NCBI GenBank assembly: GCA_030731845.1
Contig: JANQTF010000062.1
Coordinates: 1-44,132, forward strand
DNA: 44,132 nt
Reading direction: 5' to 3'
Source of the DNA: Bacteroidia bacterium
Lineage (GTDB): Bacteria > Bacteroidota > Bacteroidia > J057
Of this stretch, positions 16,865 to 25,537 are shown in pieces. Positions within the stretch are counted from its first letter, which is position 1; each line of letters starts with the position of its first letter. Under the pieces are notes generated by a model that saw only the letters and a list, made by a program, of their open reading frames with translations, searched no databases and was not told the origin of the DNA. Made by a program: the position numbers and the translations under genes.

Positions 16865-17635
16865 ATGCTACTCGCCATTGATATCGGCAATACCGACATG
16901 GTATTCGGGATCCACGACGGGAGTCGTTGGATTCATCAATTTCGTCATCCTACTTCCGGATATTCCTTTTTGGAACAAAGTCTCGTACAGGAAGCTGCCC
17001 AGCGCGGGTTTGACTGGGCTGAGATGGATGTCTGCATTCTCTCCAGTGTGGTGCCCGGTGTCACGCCCTCCGTGGAGCGCCTGCTTGGGCGTCTGCTGCC
17101 GCATCGTCCGATGCTGCTTGGGCCAAGGATGTATCGGAAGCTTCCTGTCAAAATAAATAATCCAGAGGAAATCGGATCAGACCTTGTCGCGAATTCTTTT
17201 GCTGCCTTTGATCTGGTAAAGGGGCCGTGTATCGTAGTAGATTTTGGTACTGCCCTAACTTTTTCTACGATCAACGGAAAAGGCGAAATAGACGGAGTAG
17301 CCATTGCTCCGGGTCTCAAAACCGCCATGAAATCTTTATTCATGAATGCGGCACAGCTTCCCGAGGTTCCGCTGGAATGGCCAAATTCTGCCATAGGAAA
17401 GGGCACTGCACATGCTTTGCAAGCCGGTATTTTGCTGGGCTACGTAGGGCTTGTAAGAGAATTAATTGCCAAAATTAAGGAGGAAATGGGAATGCCAGAC
17501 ATGGCAGTCGTGGCCACAGGTGGCCTATCCGAAGTGCTTCCGCCATTGAAAAAGGACTTTAGCATCATCGATCGGATGCTCACCCTCGATGGGCTTCGAA
17601 TTCTTGCGCAATATCAATCCAGCCAATCAGACTGA
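16865..17635 (+). CDS. coaX: type III pantothenate kinase
   Basis: CoaX phosphorylates pantothenate in the first committed step of coenzyme A synthesis, in the cytoplasm; type III enzymes are insensitive to CoA feedback. The 256-residue protein has the ASKHA-fold signatures: LLAIDIGNTDMVFGI (phosphate 1), the NNPEEIGSDLVANSFAAF pantothenate-binding region, CIVVDFGTALTFSTI (phosphate 2), then APGLKTAMKSL and the adenosine-site VVATGGLSEVL. ATG 16865 directly begins the first strand; an upstream in-frame TTG at 16847 lies inside the terminator hairpin. The 3' end overlaps the convergent penicillin-binding protein gene by 22 bp. Confidence 0.96.
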   Translation: MLLAIDIGNTDMVFGIHDGSRWIHQFRHPTSGYSFLEQSLVQEAAQRGFDWAEMDVCILSSVVPGVTPSVERLLGRLLPHRPMLLGPRMYRKLPVKINNPEEIGSDLVANSFAAFDLVKGPCIVVDFGTALTFSTINGKGEIDGVAIAPGLKTAMKSLFMNAAQLPEVPLEWPNSAIGKGTAHALQAGILLGYVGLVRELIAKIKEEMGMPDMAVVATGGLSEVLPPLKKDFSIIDRMLTLDGLRILAQYQSSQSD

Positions 17636-19950
17636 AGGAGAATCTGAATGCTGTCTGGCACGGGGAGGCCCAGGCGACGGAGGCTATCTGCGGCGGTGCG
17701 TGCCCGCCACCACACCTTGAACTCAGACATCCCAACCGGGAAGGTGAATGATTCGCAATCCAGCTTTTCCTTCACCTCTGCACTCATGGGAATAAACCGG
17801 GTCCGGTCCATATAGTCAAACTCGGGATCATCGGAGGCGGCTTGCAGGAAGTAGCCAACCATTGGGAGGGCCGTAGTGGCTCCCTGCCCTTCGCTAATGC
17901 TCCTCCAATGGATACGAGGATCGATGCCCCCCACCCGTGCTCCAGCTACAAGGCTCGGGGTCATAGCGATGAACCAACCGTCTCGCTGATTTTGAGCCGT
18001 ACCGGTTTTGCCAGCTAGTTGCATCCTGAGCTTGTGCCGCACTCTCAGCGCGCGGCCTGTGCCTTGATCTATCACTGCCTCCAGCATGTGGGTGATCATC
18101 TCTGCCGTTTCTGTCTTGATCACTCGTGTGCCAGGATCGGGTGCAGAATAGTCGGCGAGGATATTGCCAAATCTATCTTCGATTCTGAGGAGGTAGCGAG
18201 GCATGATGTATTTGCCACCATTGGCAAAGGTGGCATAGGCCGTGACCATGTCGAGGAGAGAAGCATCGCCAGCGCCCAGGGCAATGGAAGGGTAGGGGGG
18301 CAGATCGGCACGTATGCCGAGTTGTTTGGCAAGGGCCAGAACGGGTTCCACTCCGATTTTCATGATTAGCTTTGCGGAGACCACGTTCACCGAGTGCGTG
18401 AGGGCTCCTTCCATAGAGTATTGTCCGCCATAAAAGTTGTCGGAGTTGCGGGGGGTCCACCCCTGATATTCGTCGAAGGTTTCCTGCTCATTAGAAATAT
18501 ACATACAGGGATCTTCTCCTGCTTCGATAGCCGAAGCATATAAGATGGGTTTAAAGACCGATCCTGTCTGGCGCTGCGCAGTGGCCTGATCATAAGCCGA
18601 GTAGCCATGATTAATCCCCCCAACCCATGCCCGGATGTGCCCATTGGTGGGATCGAGGGCGATGAAGCCAGCCTGAAGAATATAGGCGTCCTGAATCAGA
18701 GAATCGAGCAAGGCAATTTGCTGGTCTTCGTCGCCACTCCAATGAAACCCGGGGCTGGTTTTCCAGCTAAGAAGCCGTTGCTCGATGCTATCTGAGGGGA
18801 GGCCCTCGGCCTTCCAACGTTGAACCTTCTCACACTTGGCGATCAGTTCATCCACCAGCCCTTTGGCGGCTTTCCTTTTGTTGTAGCCCTTCCAGTGTTT
18901 GTCAAATCTTGTTTGAAGCACCTTCATCTGATCCATGAGTGCCCTTTCTGCATAGGTCTGCAAACGGCTATGGATGCTGGTGAAGATGCGAATTCCCGAC
19001 CTGTAGAGGTTGATTTTTTTGCCGGTATTCTTTTCATATTGCTTGCACCAAAGTGCCAACTCCTGCCGTAAATGCTCGCGAAAATGTGGGGCGATGCCAT
19101 CGTGGTGAGAATATCGTTTGTAGGCGAGACCCAGATCAAGCATTTGTAGTGAATCGCAGGCAAGAGGAGAAAGATCTGCGAAATTCTCCATTTGCTTGAG
19201 GACCACATTTCTGCGCTGCCTGGCCTCCACTGGGTGGCGCAGGGGGTGGTAGGCACTTGGCGCCTTGAGCATACCCACAAGCAGGGCAGACTCATGGGGG
19301 CGTAGGGCGGGACAGTTTTTGCCAAAGTAGCGCTGAGCCGCTGCTTCTAGCCCAAAAATCTCCTCACCAAACGATACCGAATTGAGATACAGTTCCAGAA
19401 TTTGCTGCTTCGAAAAAGCTTTCTCGATTCTTTGGGCAGTGATCATTTCCCGAAATTTGTTGATAGCGGTACTCATCAGCCCAAATGACTGGCGTGGATA
19501 CCAGGCCTTGGCTAGCTGCTGGGAGATGGTGCTACCACCGCCACCGCTTTCGTCACCCAAGAGAAGGCTTCGGAACATGACTCGAAAAAGGCTGCGGGAA
19601 TCAATGCCATCATGGTCGTAGAAACGGGCATCTTCGGTGGCAATCAGTGCTTCTATGAGAAAAGGAGGGACAGAGTCTATGGGAACACTGGTTCTTTTTT
19701 CAATGTGGTAGGTCCCGAGCATCACCATATCGATACTGTAGATGCGCGCAGCCTCTAGATTTTCGTGCTCAAGTAGGGTCGTTTTATCTGGAATCGGGCC
19801 GAATGCTCCCGCCAAGGTTATTAGATACAAAAAGACAGGCATGAGAATCATCATCAGCAGGAGGCTGATAACGATAGATGTTTTGGGCCATTTTTGCAAA
19901 AGGTCCCTGAACGTGCTTGCCTGATGTTTGAGGAACAGATAAATAGGCAT
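17614..19950 (-). CDS. class A penicillin-binding protein (PBP1A-type)
   Basis: This is a bifunctional peptidoglycan glycosyltransferase/transpeptidase of 778 residues, anchored by one membrane helix at about 26-50. The GT51 domain has the catalytic glutamate E106 in TEDARFYDHDGID, then GGSTISQQLAK (about 139-149) and KQQILELYLNSVSFG. The transpeptidase domain has the SxxK motif TGSVFKP (S464, K467), SVN (520-522) and KTGT (648-651), so it looks catalytically complete. It builds and crosslinks murein in the periplasm. ATG 19950 is the first codon before the cytoplasmic tail. It is upstream-flanked by DUF3276 on the same strand, with a terminator between them. Confidence 0.96.
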   Translation of the reverse strand: MPIYLFLKHQASTFRDLLQKWPKTSIVISLLLMMILMPVFLYLITLAGAFGPIPDKTTLLEHENLEAARIYSIDMVMLGTYHIEKRTSVPIDSVPPFLIEALIATEDARFYDHDGIDSRSLFRVMFRSLLLGDESGGGGSTISQQLAKAWYPRQSFGLMSTAINKFREMITAQRIEKAFSKQQILELYLNSVSFGEEIFGLEAAAQRYFGKNCPALRPHESALLVGMLKAPSAYHPLRHPVEARQRRNVVLKQMENFADLSPLACDSLQMLDLGLAYKRYSHHDGIAPHFREHLRQELALWCKQYEKNTGKKINLYRSGIRIFTSIHSRLQTYAERALMDQMKVLQTRFDKHWKGYNKRKAAKGLVDELIAKCEKVQRWKAEGLPSDSIEQRLLSWKTSPGFHWSGDEDQQIALLDSLIQDAYILQAGFIALDPTNGHIRAWVGGINHGYSAYDQATAQRQTGSVFKPILYASAIEAGEDPCMYISNEQETFDEYQGWTPRNSDNFYGGQYSMEGALTHSVNVVSAKLIMKIGVEPVLALAKQLGIRADLPPYPSIALGAGDASLLDMVTAYATFANGGKYIMPRYLLRIEDRFGNILADYSAPDPGTRVIKTETAEMITHMLEAVIDQGTGRALRVRHKLRMQLAGKTGTAQNQRDGWFIAMTPSLVAGARVGGIDPRIHWRSISEGQGATTALPMVGYFLQAASDDPEFDYMDRTRFIPMSAEVKEKLDCESFTFPVGMSEFKVWWRARTAADSLRRLGLPVPDSIQILLQSDWLD

Positions 19951-20046
19951 GGAGGCTGGATTCCCTGCAAATTACTAAATAAACCTATGGAACGGGGAAT
20001 GAAAAAAGGGATGTTCCGCAGGAAGATGATGCTTGGGCATCAAAAC

Positions 20047-20084
20047 AAAAAAGACATCTCCGATGTGCTCAGAGAGGTCTTTTG
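20047..20084 (-). terminator. terminator of the DUF3276 gene
   Basis: Arms at 20047-20060 and 20072-20084 pair over about 12 bp with one mismatch (AAAAGACaTCTC with GAGAgGTCTTTT). Read on the minus strand, the stem is followed by a T-run, 34 bp after the DUF3276 stop. Confidence 0.7.
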
Positions 20085-20117
20085 ATGAAAGCAATAGATG
20101 CCGCTCAGCGGGATCGA

Positions 20118-20507
20118 CTAGTCTTCCCAGCGAGTGGACAGGCTTTCTGTTTTTTCAGAATCGGCGGGCTCATCCTCTTCGGCGTAGCGAGCTTCTGCGA
20201 GGTAGCTGCCTTCATATTCGTCATCGGCGTAGTCGTCATGCTGCCTGTCGAATTCGTCGTAATCATAATCGGGCATCAGCTCAGCCTTGACGAAGTCAAT
20301 GGTTTTTTCCAAAGAGGAGAGAAACTTATTGAAATCTTCCTTGTAGAGGAAGATTTTATGTTTGTCATACCCTGGGCTGTTGAATTTTCGCTTGCTTTCC
20401 GTGATGGTGATGTAAAAATCATTGGAACGCGTCTCGCGGACATCGAAGAAATAGGTGCGTTTTCCAGCACGAATCTTCTCTGAATACACTTCGTCTCTCC
20501 CTTGCAT
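20118..20507 (-). CDS. DUF3276 (PUR-alpha-like) protein
   Basis: This 129-residue protein belongs to the DUF3276 family, found widely in Bacteroidota and related in fold to PUR single-stranded nucleic-acid-binding proteins. The conserved part is the first 80 residues: EVYSEKIRAGKRTYFFDVRETR, with FYITITESKR and KIFLYKEDFNKFLSSLEKTIDFV. The last 50 residues are highly acidic and low-complexity (DYDYDEFDRQHDDYADDEYE). The function is not established; nucleic-acid binding is inferred from the PUR-alpha similarity. It is transcribed divergently from the small lipoprotein ORF at 20693 and ends in its own terminator. Confidence 0.9.
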   Translation of the reverse strand: MQGRDEVYSEKIRAGKRTYFFDVRETRSNDFYITITESKRKFNSPGYDKHKIFLYKEDFNKFLSSLEKTIDFVKAELMPDYDYDEFDRQHDDYADDEYEGSYLAEARYAEEDEPADSEKTESLSTRWED

Positions 20508-20692
20508 AGCCTCAGAATTAGGTCATTTGTGTAGTGGGTATTGCGAAAGTATAAATTATTGCCATACCTAGCAACGGATTTTTCTGCGCTTCGAATTCTT
20601 AATAAATCTTACGTCTGCTATTCGAATATTTGCTAGCATTGCTTTTTGTCGGGACAATTTTCTTTTTTTTGGGCTGTGAATCGATTAAATCT

Positions 20693-20797
20693 ATGAGAAT
20701 AAGACTTTGGCTGTTGTTTTTGGTCGCACTTGGATGTACGTGCATGGCCGATAAAGATGAAATAGAGTCTGGAAATTCTCGTATCTATCGGCGTTAA
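20693..20797 (+). CDS. possible 34-residue lipoprotein-like peptide
   Basis: This very short frame starts with ATG 20693 and encodes MRIRLWLLFLVALGCTCMAD followed by a polar, charged tail of about 14 residues. The N-terminus is a good signal peptide with a lipobox-like VALGC; the lipobox is not fully canonical. It lies in the 418-bp gap between the divergent DUF3276 gene and the SH3-domain protein. It could be a small surface lipoprotein or chance. No homology can be judged at this length. Confidence 0.35.
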   Translation: MRIRLWLLFLVALGCTCMADKDEIESGNSRIYRR

Positions 20798-20925
20798 TAA
20801 CTTGTGAAAATTTCTGAGGTAAATTTCGCCAGACGATTGGAGTGAGGAAATGCCTCGATACTTGAAAAGATATTTTGTGATAATCTTCCAGCTTCCGTAA
20901 ATTGACTCTCGCAATTTTGAACTAC

Positions 20926-21720
20926 ATGTCGCGATTTCTTCTGGTATGTTTCCTTTTTTTTGCTGTAGCTGTCATCGCTTTGGGGTGTCAGAATACAGGT
21001 GCTCAGCACGCAGATGAAGCCGATACACTCGGCCTTTCTGCCCTTTGGCAAGAACAAGAGGAGGATTCACTGCTCGATTCACGCGCTATCTGTGTATGGC
21101 CCATTGTAGGACTCAGGAAAGAATCTGGCAGGAAAAATTATACCAGTGACAAGGAATCCAATTATTTGGTCCCCATATATTATGGCGAACGGGTAGAATT
21201 GTTGGGGCAATATGACACTGTGAAGTCTGAGAAACGGGTGTATATGAAAATCCGGCTTCAGGATGGACAAGATGGCTGGGTATATGAAGAACTATTTGAA
21301 AAACACGGCAGGTTGGCCGTTATGACTGGTGAGTCAGAGCTTTTTCGTCGTCCTGATATGATGACCCTCCGCGATGAAAGCCTAATGCCAGGGGAAATCA
21401 TCGTCGTACTCGAGAAAAAGGGAGATTGGCTGCATGTGTCTGGAAGCAAAAAGGCCAAGAAGGGATGGGTGAAAGCCCAGGACAACTTCTCCTTGCAGCA
21501 AAATGATTTGAAGACCGCCCTTTTGTTCTATAAGGCTAAGCAGGCCAGAACGCCTGAGCAGGAGCGCGGAAGACTCATATCGATACTTGCCGATCAAGAA
21601 CTCAAAGATTCTCAGTTGATCCCGATGGTGAAAAAAAGACTGGAAGAATTGGGACCTGGTGAATCCTCAACTCTCCAACTCGATGCCTCTGATTCAGAAA
21701 CCACCCTCGACGAGGACTAG
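20926..21720 (+). CDS. lipoprotein with two SH3-like domains
   Basis: This protein of about 264 residues begins with a lipoprotein signal (VCFLFFAVAVIALGCQ, Cys at about 21), so it is probably anchored to a membrane on the periplasmic side. Two bacterial SH3-like segments follow: one around VPIYYGERVELLGQYD to GWVYEELFE, the second around ELFRRPDMMTLRDESL to GDWLHVSGS and KKGWVKAQ. The last third is helical and charged (KTALLFYKAKQARTPEQERG). SH3b domains often bind cell-wall peptides, but a ligand is not visible here. I take the ATG at 20926; a TTG at 20902 would precede the signal. It ends 2 bp before the convergent gene's stop. Confidence 0.75.
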   Translation: MSRFLLVCFLFFAVAVIALGCQNTGAQHADEADTLGLSALWQEQEEDSLLDSRAICVWPIVGLRKESGRKNYTSDKESNYLVPIYYGERVELLGQYDTVKSEKRVYMKIRLQDGQDGWVYEELFEKHGRLAVMTGESELFRRPDMMTLRDESLMPGEIIVVLEKKGDWLHVSGSKKAKKGWVKAQDNFSLQQNDLKTALLFYKAKQARTPEQERGRLISILADQELKDSQLIPMVKKRLEELGPGESSTLQLDASDSETTLDED

Positions 21721-21722
21721 TC

Positions 21723-22190
21723 TCATCCATTGATCAGGTCTTTGACCCGTTGCTCTACAATCGCGGTTCGGTATTGTCTGCGGTATTTGAGCGTGTCGTC
21801 AACCTGCTTGAGGGATTGTTGCAATCGCAAAATTTCGGCGCTCTGCCGATCGTATCCCGGATCCTCCTGCATCTTCTCCAATTGTGCCCGCAAGGATCTC
21901 GACTGGGCTTCTAATTGACTCATATTCAGGTCAAATAGCGCATAAAGCAATGACTCAATCTCGATCTTGCCCTGCGCTTTGGCTTGCGAAGGCAGACTTG
22001 AATAGCTCTCCAGCCGAAGCCTGAGGGTCTGCTCCAACTCAGTTTGCTGCTGCTCGAATACTGATACCCGATAAGTCGCACCTTGAGGTACTTCCCGAGT
22101 GTTTGGCGGCTGAGAAACAACCACTTGTGGCAAAAATGCCAGGATAATTACCCAAGATTTCTTGATGAAATGTAGTAAAAGGTAGGCCAT
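21723..22190 (-). CDS. secreted coiled-coil protein, unknown function
   Basis: I do not recognise this protein of about 155 residues. ATG 22190 gives a plausible signal peptide (LLLHFIKKSWVIILAFLPQV) with cleavage near VVVSQ. An alternative longer frame reaches 22283 but has no membrane or signal logic. The mature part is almost wholly helical and likely a coiled coil (FEQQQTELEQTLRLRLESY, SLRAQLEKMQ, LRLQQSLKQVDDTLKYRRQ). It is probably periplasmic. It is convergent with the SH3-domain lipoprotein, with stops 2 bp apart, and divergent from the TonB-dependent receptor gene at 22444. Confidence 0.6.
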   Translation of the reverse strand: MAYLLLHFIKKSWVIILAFLPQVVVSQPPNTREVPQGATYRVSVFEQQQTELEQTLRLRLESYSSLPSQAKAQGKIEIESLLYALFDLNMSQLEAQSRSLRAQLEKMQEDPGYDRQSAEILRLQQSLKQVDDTLKYRRQYRTAIVEQRVKDLING

Positions 22191-22313
22191 AGGATGTATC
22201 GTGATATACTCATTCATGAATCCCTCCTCAACATAGCGAAAATCCCGCTTGATTATTTTATGTGAAGAAGGAAAACCCTTCATAATTGGTCCAAACTTCA
22301 GAGAGGAGATTTG

Positions 22314-22362
22314 TTAACTGTACGTTAATTGATTGTGCCCATATCTTAACATATCGTTAATG
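22314..22362 (+). promoter_or_regulatory. two Pho-box-like TTAAC/TTAAT repeat pairs upstream of the receptor gene
   Basis: TTAAC at 22314 and TTAAT at 22325 are 11 bp apart. A second pair, TTAAC at 22346 and TTAAT at 22357, is also 11 bp apart. The two pairs are 32 bp from each other, so all four hexamers lie on one helix face. Each pair also reads as a 15-bp palindrome, TTAAC-N5-GTTAA. Direct repeats with 11-bp spacing are the architecture of PhoB/PhoP operators in other phyla; the match here is inference. Confidence 0.55.
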
Positions 22363-22394
22363 ATGGCTTACCCATGCGTTTTTTCTGTGGAGCA

Positions 22395-22402
22395 TACCTT
22401 TG
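22395..22402 (+). promoter_or_regulatory. TACCTTTG downstream promoter element
   Basis: This is a perfect TAnnTTTG element, 42 nt before the receptor ATG. No TTTG lies at the expected distance upstream, which would suit an activator-dependent promoter. Confidence 0.5.
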
Positions 22403-22443
22403 CAGTCGATTCCTACATTGGTTGATGTCCATTGGATTTTACT

Positions 22444-25353
22444 ATGAAAGTTTTAAAAAGTTTGGTTCTGTTTTCAGCCCTCCTAGTGCTGACTCTGTCT
22501 TCTCTCCTGGCCCAGAGCAACGGGACCGCCCGAGGAAAAGTCGTTGATGGTACTACAGGTGAGCCTTTGCTCGGTGCTACCGTCCGTTTCCTTCAGGGAG
22601 ATGCAGTAAAAGGGGGGGCCTATACTGATCTCGAAGGCGCCTACTCTGTCTCTCTCCCAGCGGGAACCTATACCCTCATTACTTCCTACATTTCCTACCT
22701 CAATGACACACTCGAGCTTAACGTTGAAGCTGGAAATGTCGTTTTCACCGATCATCTCCTTTTAGAAGAAACCGCAGTCAGGGAAGACCTTGCCGTGGAA
22801 ATTGTTGGAAAAAGAAGCCAGGCTTCTGAGGTCACCTTATTTAATGTCAAAAGAACCTCCGTCAATACAGTGGATGGTGTCACCCTCGATCAGGTAAGAA
22901 GAACCGGCGATGCCAACGTGGCAGCGGCTATGACCCGCGTGGTAGGCGTGACCGTGGAAGGCGGTAAATATGTCTATGTTCGTGGATTGGGTGACCGCTA
23001 CTCCAAGACCCTGCTCAATGGCGCTGAGATCCCTGGACTCGACCCCAACAGGAACACCGTTCAGATGGATTTGTTTCCCTCCAATCTGGTAGATGGAATC
23101 CTCGTTTATAAAAACTTTACACCCAACCTTCCTGGATCTTTTTCCGGTGGCTTGGTTGATGTGAGAACCAAAGACTTTCCCGATCGCTTTTCCCTCCGAG
23201 TTTCAGGTACCTTGGGATACAACACCCAAGCATCTTTGAATGATCAGTTCCTCGCGGATGTAGTCACAACAAGCGACCTCCTTGGGTTTGCTGACCCCTC
23301 GCGGCAGATTCCTTCTTACATCACCAATGACCTCGAAGGAAGGTTGCCAAGAAGACCAGCCACCCGCGCACAATTAGAGAGCCGTGGACCTTTGCTCGAC
23401 TCGGCTTCCAGGGCCTTCACGACCAATATGCTTCCTACTCGTCGTAAATCCGGACTCAACCAAAACTATGAGTTCTCTATCGGGAATCAGCACATGCTGG
23501 GGGGCCGCCCTTTTGGCTACATCGCCAGCCTCACCTTCCGGAGGAATTTCAACTACTATGACGGTGCGGTGAGAAACCAATACAATCTGCCGAGCTCTAC
23601 TTCTTTTAGTCTTGACGGACAATCTCTGCTAAGCGGAGAGCGTGGAGAAGACGAGGCGCTTTGGGGAGGACTGGTGAAGTTGTCCTATAAACCATTCGAT
23701 AAGCACAAATTTTCGGTCAACTTCATGAGAAATCAGGGAAGTGAAACCTCTGGAGAAATTTTCACCGGGAGATATATCGTGTCAGGGGGTGATTTGAACC
23801 TTCAAACCAGAACCACAGGCTACATAGCGCGCGCCATCAACGTGAGCCAGGTGCAAGGCGATCATGCCTTCGGAGAGCTCAAAGCAGATTGGATTGTTTC
23901 CTACTCTCTGGCAAGTCAGTCCGAACCCGATCTTAGGTTTTTTGCCAATGAGTTCATTGTCAACAGTGCTGATGATTCCACCTTCATCATTGACGATGCA
24001 GCCTATGATCGCCCGCTGAGGTTTTATCGGAACCTCGAGGAGACCAATATTGATGCAAAACTGAACTTCAGTCTGCCGATTCCGAGTATTGGGACAGACA
24101 AGAAGTCAACCCTGCGTTTTGGCGGTGCCTATCTCACCAAAAATAGGTCTTTCAATGAGACCAGATATGAAATCTTCCCAGGTCGCAATGCTGCGCCCTA
24201 TGACGGAAATGCATCAGAATATTTTGCTCGGGACAATTTTGGCTACACCATCAATTATGGCCCAACTGGCAACCTGATTTATGAGGAGCGGTTATTTTAT
24301 CAAGACGTTACCCTTCGCCAGAACGTATTTGACGCCACTCAAACCATTACCTCTGGTTATTTGATGGCAGAGTCATTTGTCGGCAAGCGCCTTAAGTTGG
24401 TCTATGGAGCAAGGTATGAAGGTACTGAAATGGTGATCTCACCCGGAGATTCTACCTTGTTTGACCCCATCATTGCTGCTGATTCTACTGCTACTCCTGG
24501 GGTGTTGTCTTTGCAAGATATCTTGCCTTCCTTCAGCGCTATTTATGCTGTCAATGAGAAGGTGAATATTCGCGCCAATTATTCCAGAACCCTGGCCCGA
24601 CCCAACATCATGGAATTCTCTCAGTTTGAGCGACTTCCCTTCATTGGGGGTCCCATTTATCAGGGTAATCCTCAATTGGAGCGCACCTTGATCACCAACC
24701 TCGACCTTCGCTGGGAGTGGTTCTTCTCTTTGTCGGAGATGGTATCGGTCAGTGCCTTTTATAAGTATTTTGAGAATCCGATTGAAGTTGCTCAGAACTT
24801 TGCAACCCAAAACCTGCGCTTTGGCTATGTAAACAGAGAGTCTGCCATCGTGGCTGGAGTTGAGTTTGAGGTGAAAAAGAATCTTGGATTCGTCGGTGCA
24901 GGATTTGATAGGCTCCAAATTGGCGCCAACGCCTCCTTCATCCACTCAGAAACCCCCCTCACCGAAGACGAAATTCTCAACATTCAGTCAATTGATCCTG
25001 ACCGTCCGGACACAAGACCCCTCTTCGGTCAGTCGCCCTATGTGTTCAACACCGAGTTGGCCTACATAGACAGAGAAAAAGCAGGCCTCACAGCCAGTTT
25101 AAACTTCAATGTCTTTGGTCCACGCTTGTTTGCAGTGGGCGGCGCAGCTCCCGATATTTATGAGCAGCCCCGACCAAGCCTGAACTTCTCCATCTCCAAA
25201 GACATTTGGAAAGGCTGGTCGGTAAGATTTCGGGCCAATAATATTCTTAACCCAGAATATAAGTTTACTCAGACTTTCAAAGGGCAAGAATTTTTCTTTA
25301 GAAACAACACGGTTGGCAGAACATTTTCGCTCGGTTTGACATATCAAATATAA
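22444..25353 (+). CDS. TonB-dependent outer-membrane receptor
   Basis: This is an outer-membrane importer of about 969 residues. ATG 22444 gives a signal peptide (SLVLFSALLVLTLSSLLAQ). A carboxypeptidase-regulatory-like domain follows (about 26-105, ARGKVVDGTTGEPLLGATV). The plug domain covers about 115-250, with RRTGDANVAAAMTRVVGVT, VYVRGLGDRYSKTLLNG, and SFSGGLVDVRTKDFPD. The 22-strand barrel ends with the aromatic GRTFSLGLTYQI. It imports a scarce ligand using TonB energy. It does not have a SusD partner. A terminator follows, and the next gene encodes the duplicated T9SS protein with a similar upstream motif; the two are likely co-regulated. Confidence 0.95.
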   Translation: MKVLKSLVLFSALLVLTLSSLLAQSNGTARGKVVDGTTGEPLLGATVRFLQGDAVKGGAYTDLEGAYSVSLPAGTYTLITSYISYLNDTLELNVEAGNVVFTDHLLLEETAVREDLAVEIVGKRSQASEVTLFNVKRTSVNTVDGVTLDQVRRTGDANVAAAMTRVVGVTVEGGKYVYVRGLGDRYSKTLLNGAEIPGLDPNRNTVQMDLFPSNLVDGILVYKNFTPNLPGSFSGGLVDVRTKDFPDRFSLRVSGTLGYNTQASLNDQFLADVVTTSDLLGFADPSRQIPSYITNDLEGRLPRRPATRAQLESRGPLLDSASRAFTTNMLPTRRKSGLNQNYEFSIGNQHMLGGRPFGYIASLTFRRNFNYYDGAVRNQYNLPSSTSFSLDGQSLLSGERGEDEALWGGLVKLSYKPFDKHKFSVNFMRNQGSETSGEIFTGRYIVSGGDLNLQTRTTGYIARAINVSQVQGDHAFGELKADWIVSYSLASQSEPDLRFFANEFIVNSADDSTFIIDDAAYDRPLRFYRNLEETNIDAKLNFSLPIPSIGTDKKSTLRFGGAYLTKNRSFNETRYEIFPGRNAAPYDGNASEYFARDNFGYTINYGPTGNLIYEERLFYQDVTLRQNVFDATQTITSGYLMAESFVGKRLKLVYGARYEGTEMVISPGDSTLFDPIIAADSTATPGVLSLQDILPSFSAIYAVNEKVNIRANYSRTLARPNIMEFSQFERLPFIGGPIYQGNPQLERTLITNLDLRWEWFFSLSEMVSVSAFYKYFENPIEVAQNFATQNLRFGYVNRESAIVAGVEFEVKKNLGFVGAGFDRLQIGANASFIHSETPLTEDEILNIQSIDPDRPDTRPLFGQSPYVFNTELAYIDREKAGLTASLNFNVFGPRLFAVGGAAPDIYEQPRPSLNFSISKDIWKGWSVRFRANNILNPEYKFTQTFKGQEFFFRNNTVGRTFSLGLTYQI

Positions 25354-25381
25354 TCGACGAATTGGAAATTCTGATCTATTG

Positions 25382-25424
25382 AAACCCCAGGAAGGCTTAA
25401 AATCCCTTCCTGGGGTTTGTTTTT
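25382..25424 (+). terminator. strong terminator after the receptor gene
   Basis: A perfect 14-bp stem (AAACCCCAGGAAGG / CCTTCCTGGGGTTT, 25382-25395 and 25405-25418) with a 9-nt loop is followed by a T-rich tail. It implies that the next gene has its own promoter. Confidence 0.9.
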
Positions 25425-25450
25425 GCCCTTTTGGGAGACTAATTCTAAAC

Positions 25451-25495
25451 TTCACTTCATATTAATATTGGCTTAATAAGGCGCCTTTACCTTCG
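25451..25495 (+). promoter_or_regulatory. 11-bp-spaced TTMAY repeats and promoter element upstream of the beta-helix gene
   Basis: TTCAC at 25451, TTAAT at 25462 and TTAAT at 25473 are spaced exactly 11 bp apart. A TACCTTCG element (25488-25495) follows the last repeat by 10 bp, the usual distance from a Pho-type operator to the downstream promoter box. The ATG is 42 nt further on. Compare the TTAAY pairs and TACCTTTG before the receptor gene. Confidence 0.5.
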
Positions 25496-25537
25496 TCCAT
25501 AAGATCAATTCCTTATCAAAACCAAGCTTTTCTACTT

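Noticed and set aside
15805-16899. Antisense 364-codon frame over ffh and the coaX start
   Set aside because: It has no recognisable domain and runs opposite the strongly conserved Ffh protein; it is a codon-bias shadow.
22314-22360. Single dyad operator (TTAAC-N5-GTTAA) for a TetR- or MarR-type repressor
   Set aside because: The palindrome is real, but the same 11-bp direct-repeat spacing recurs at 25451-25477 without a palindrome, so direct repeats explain both sites better.
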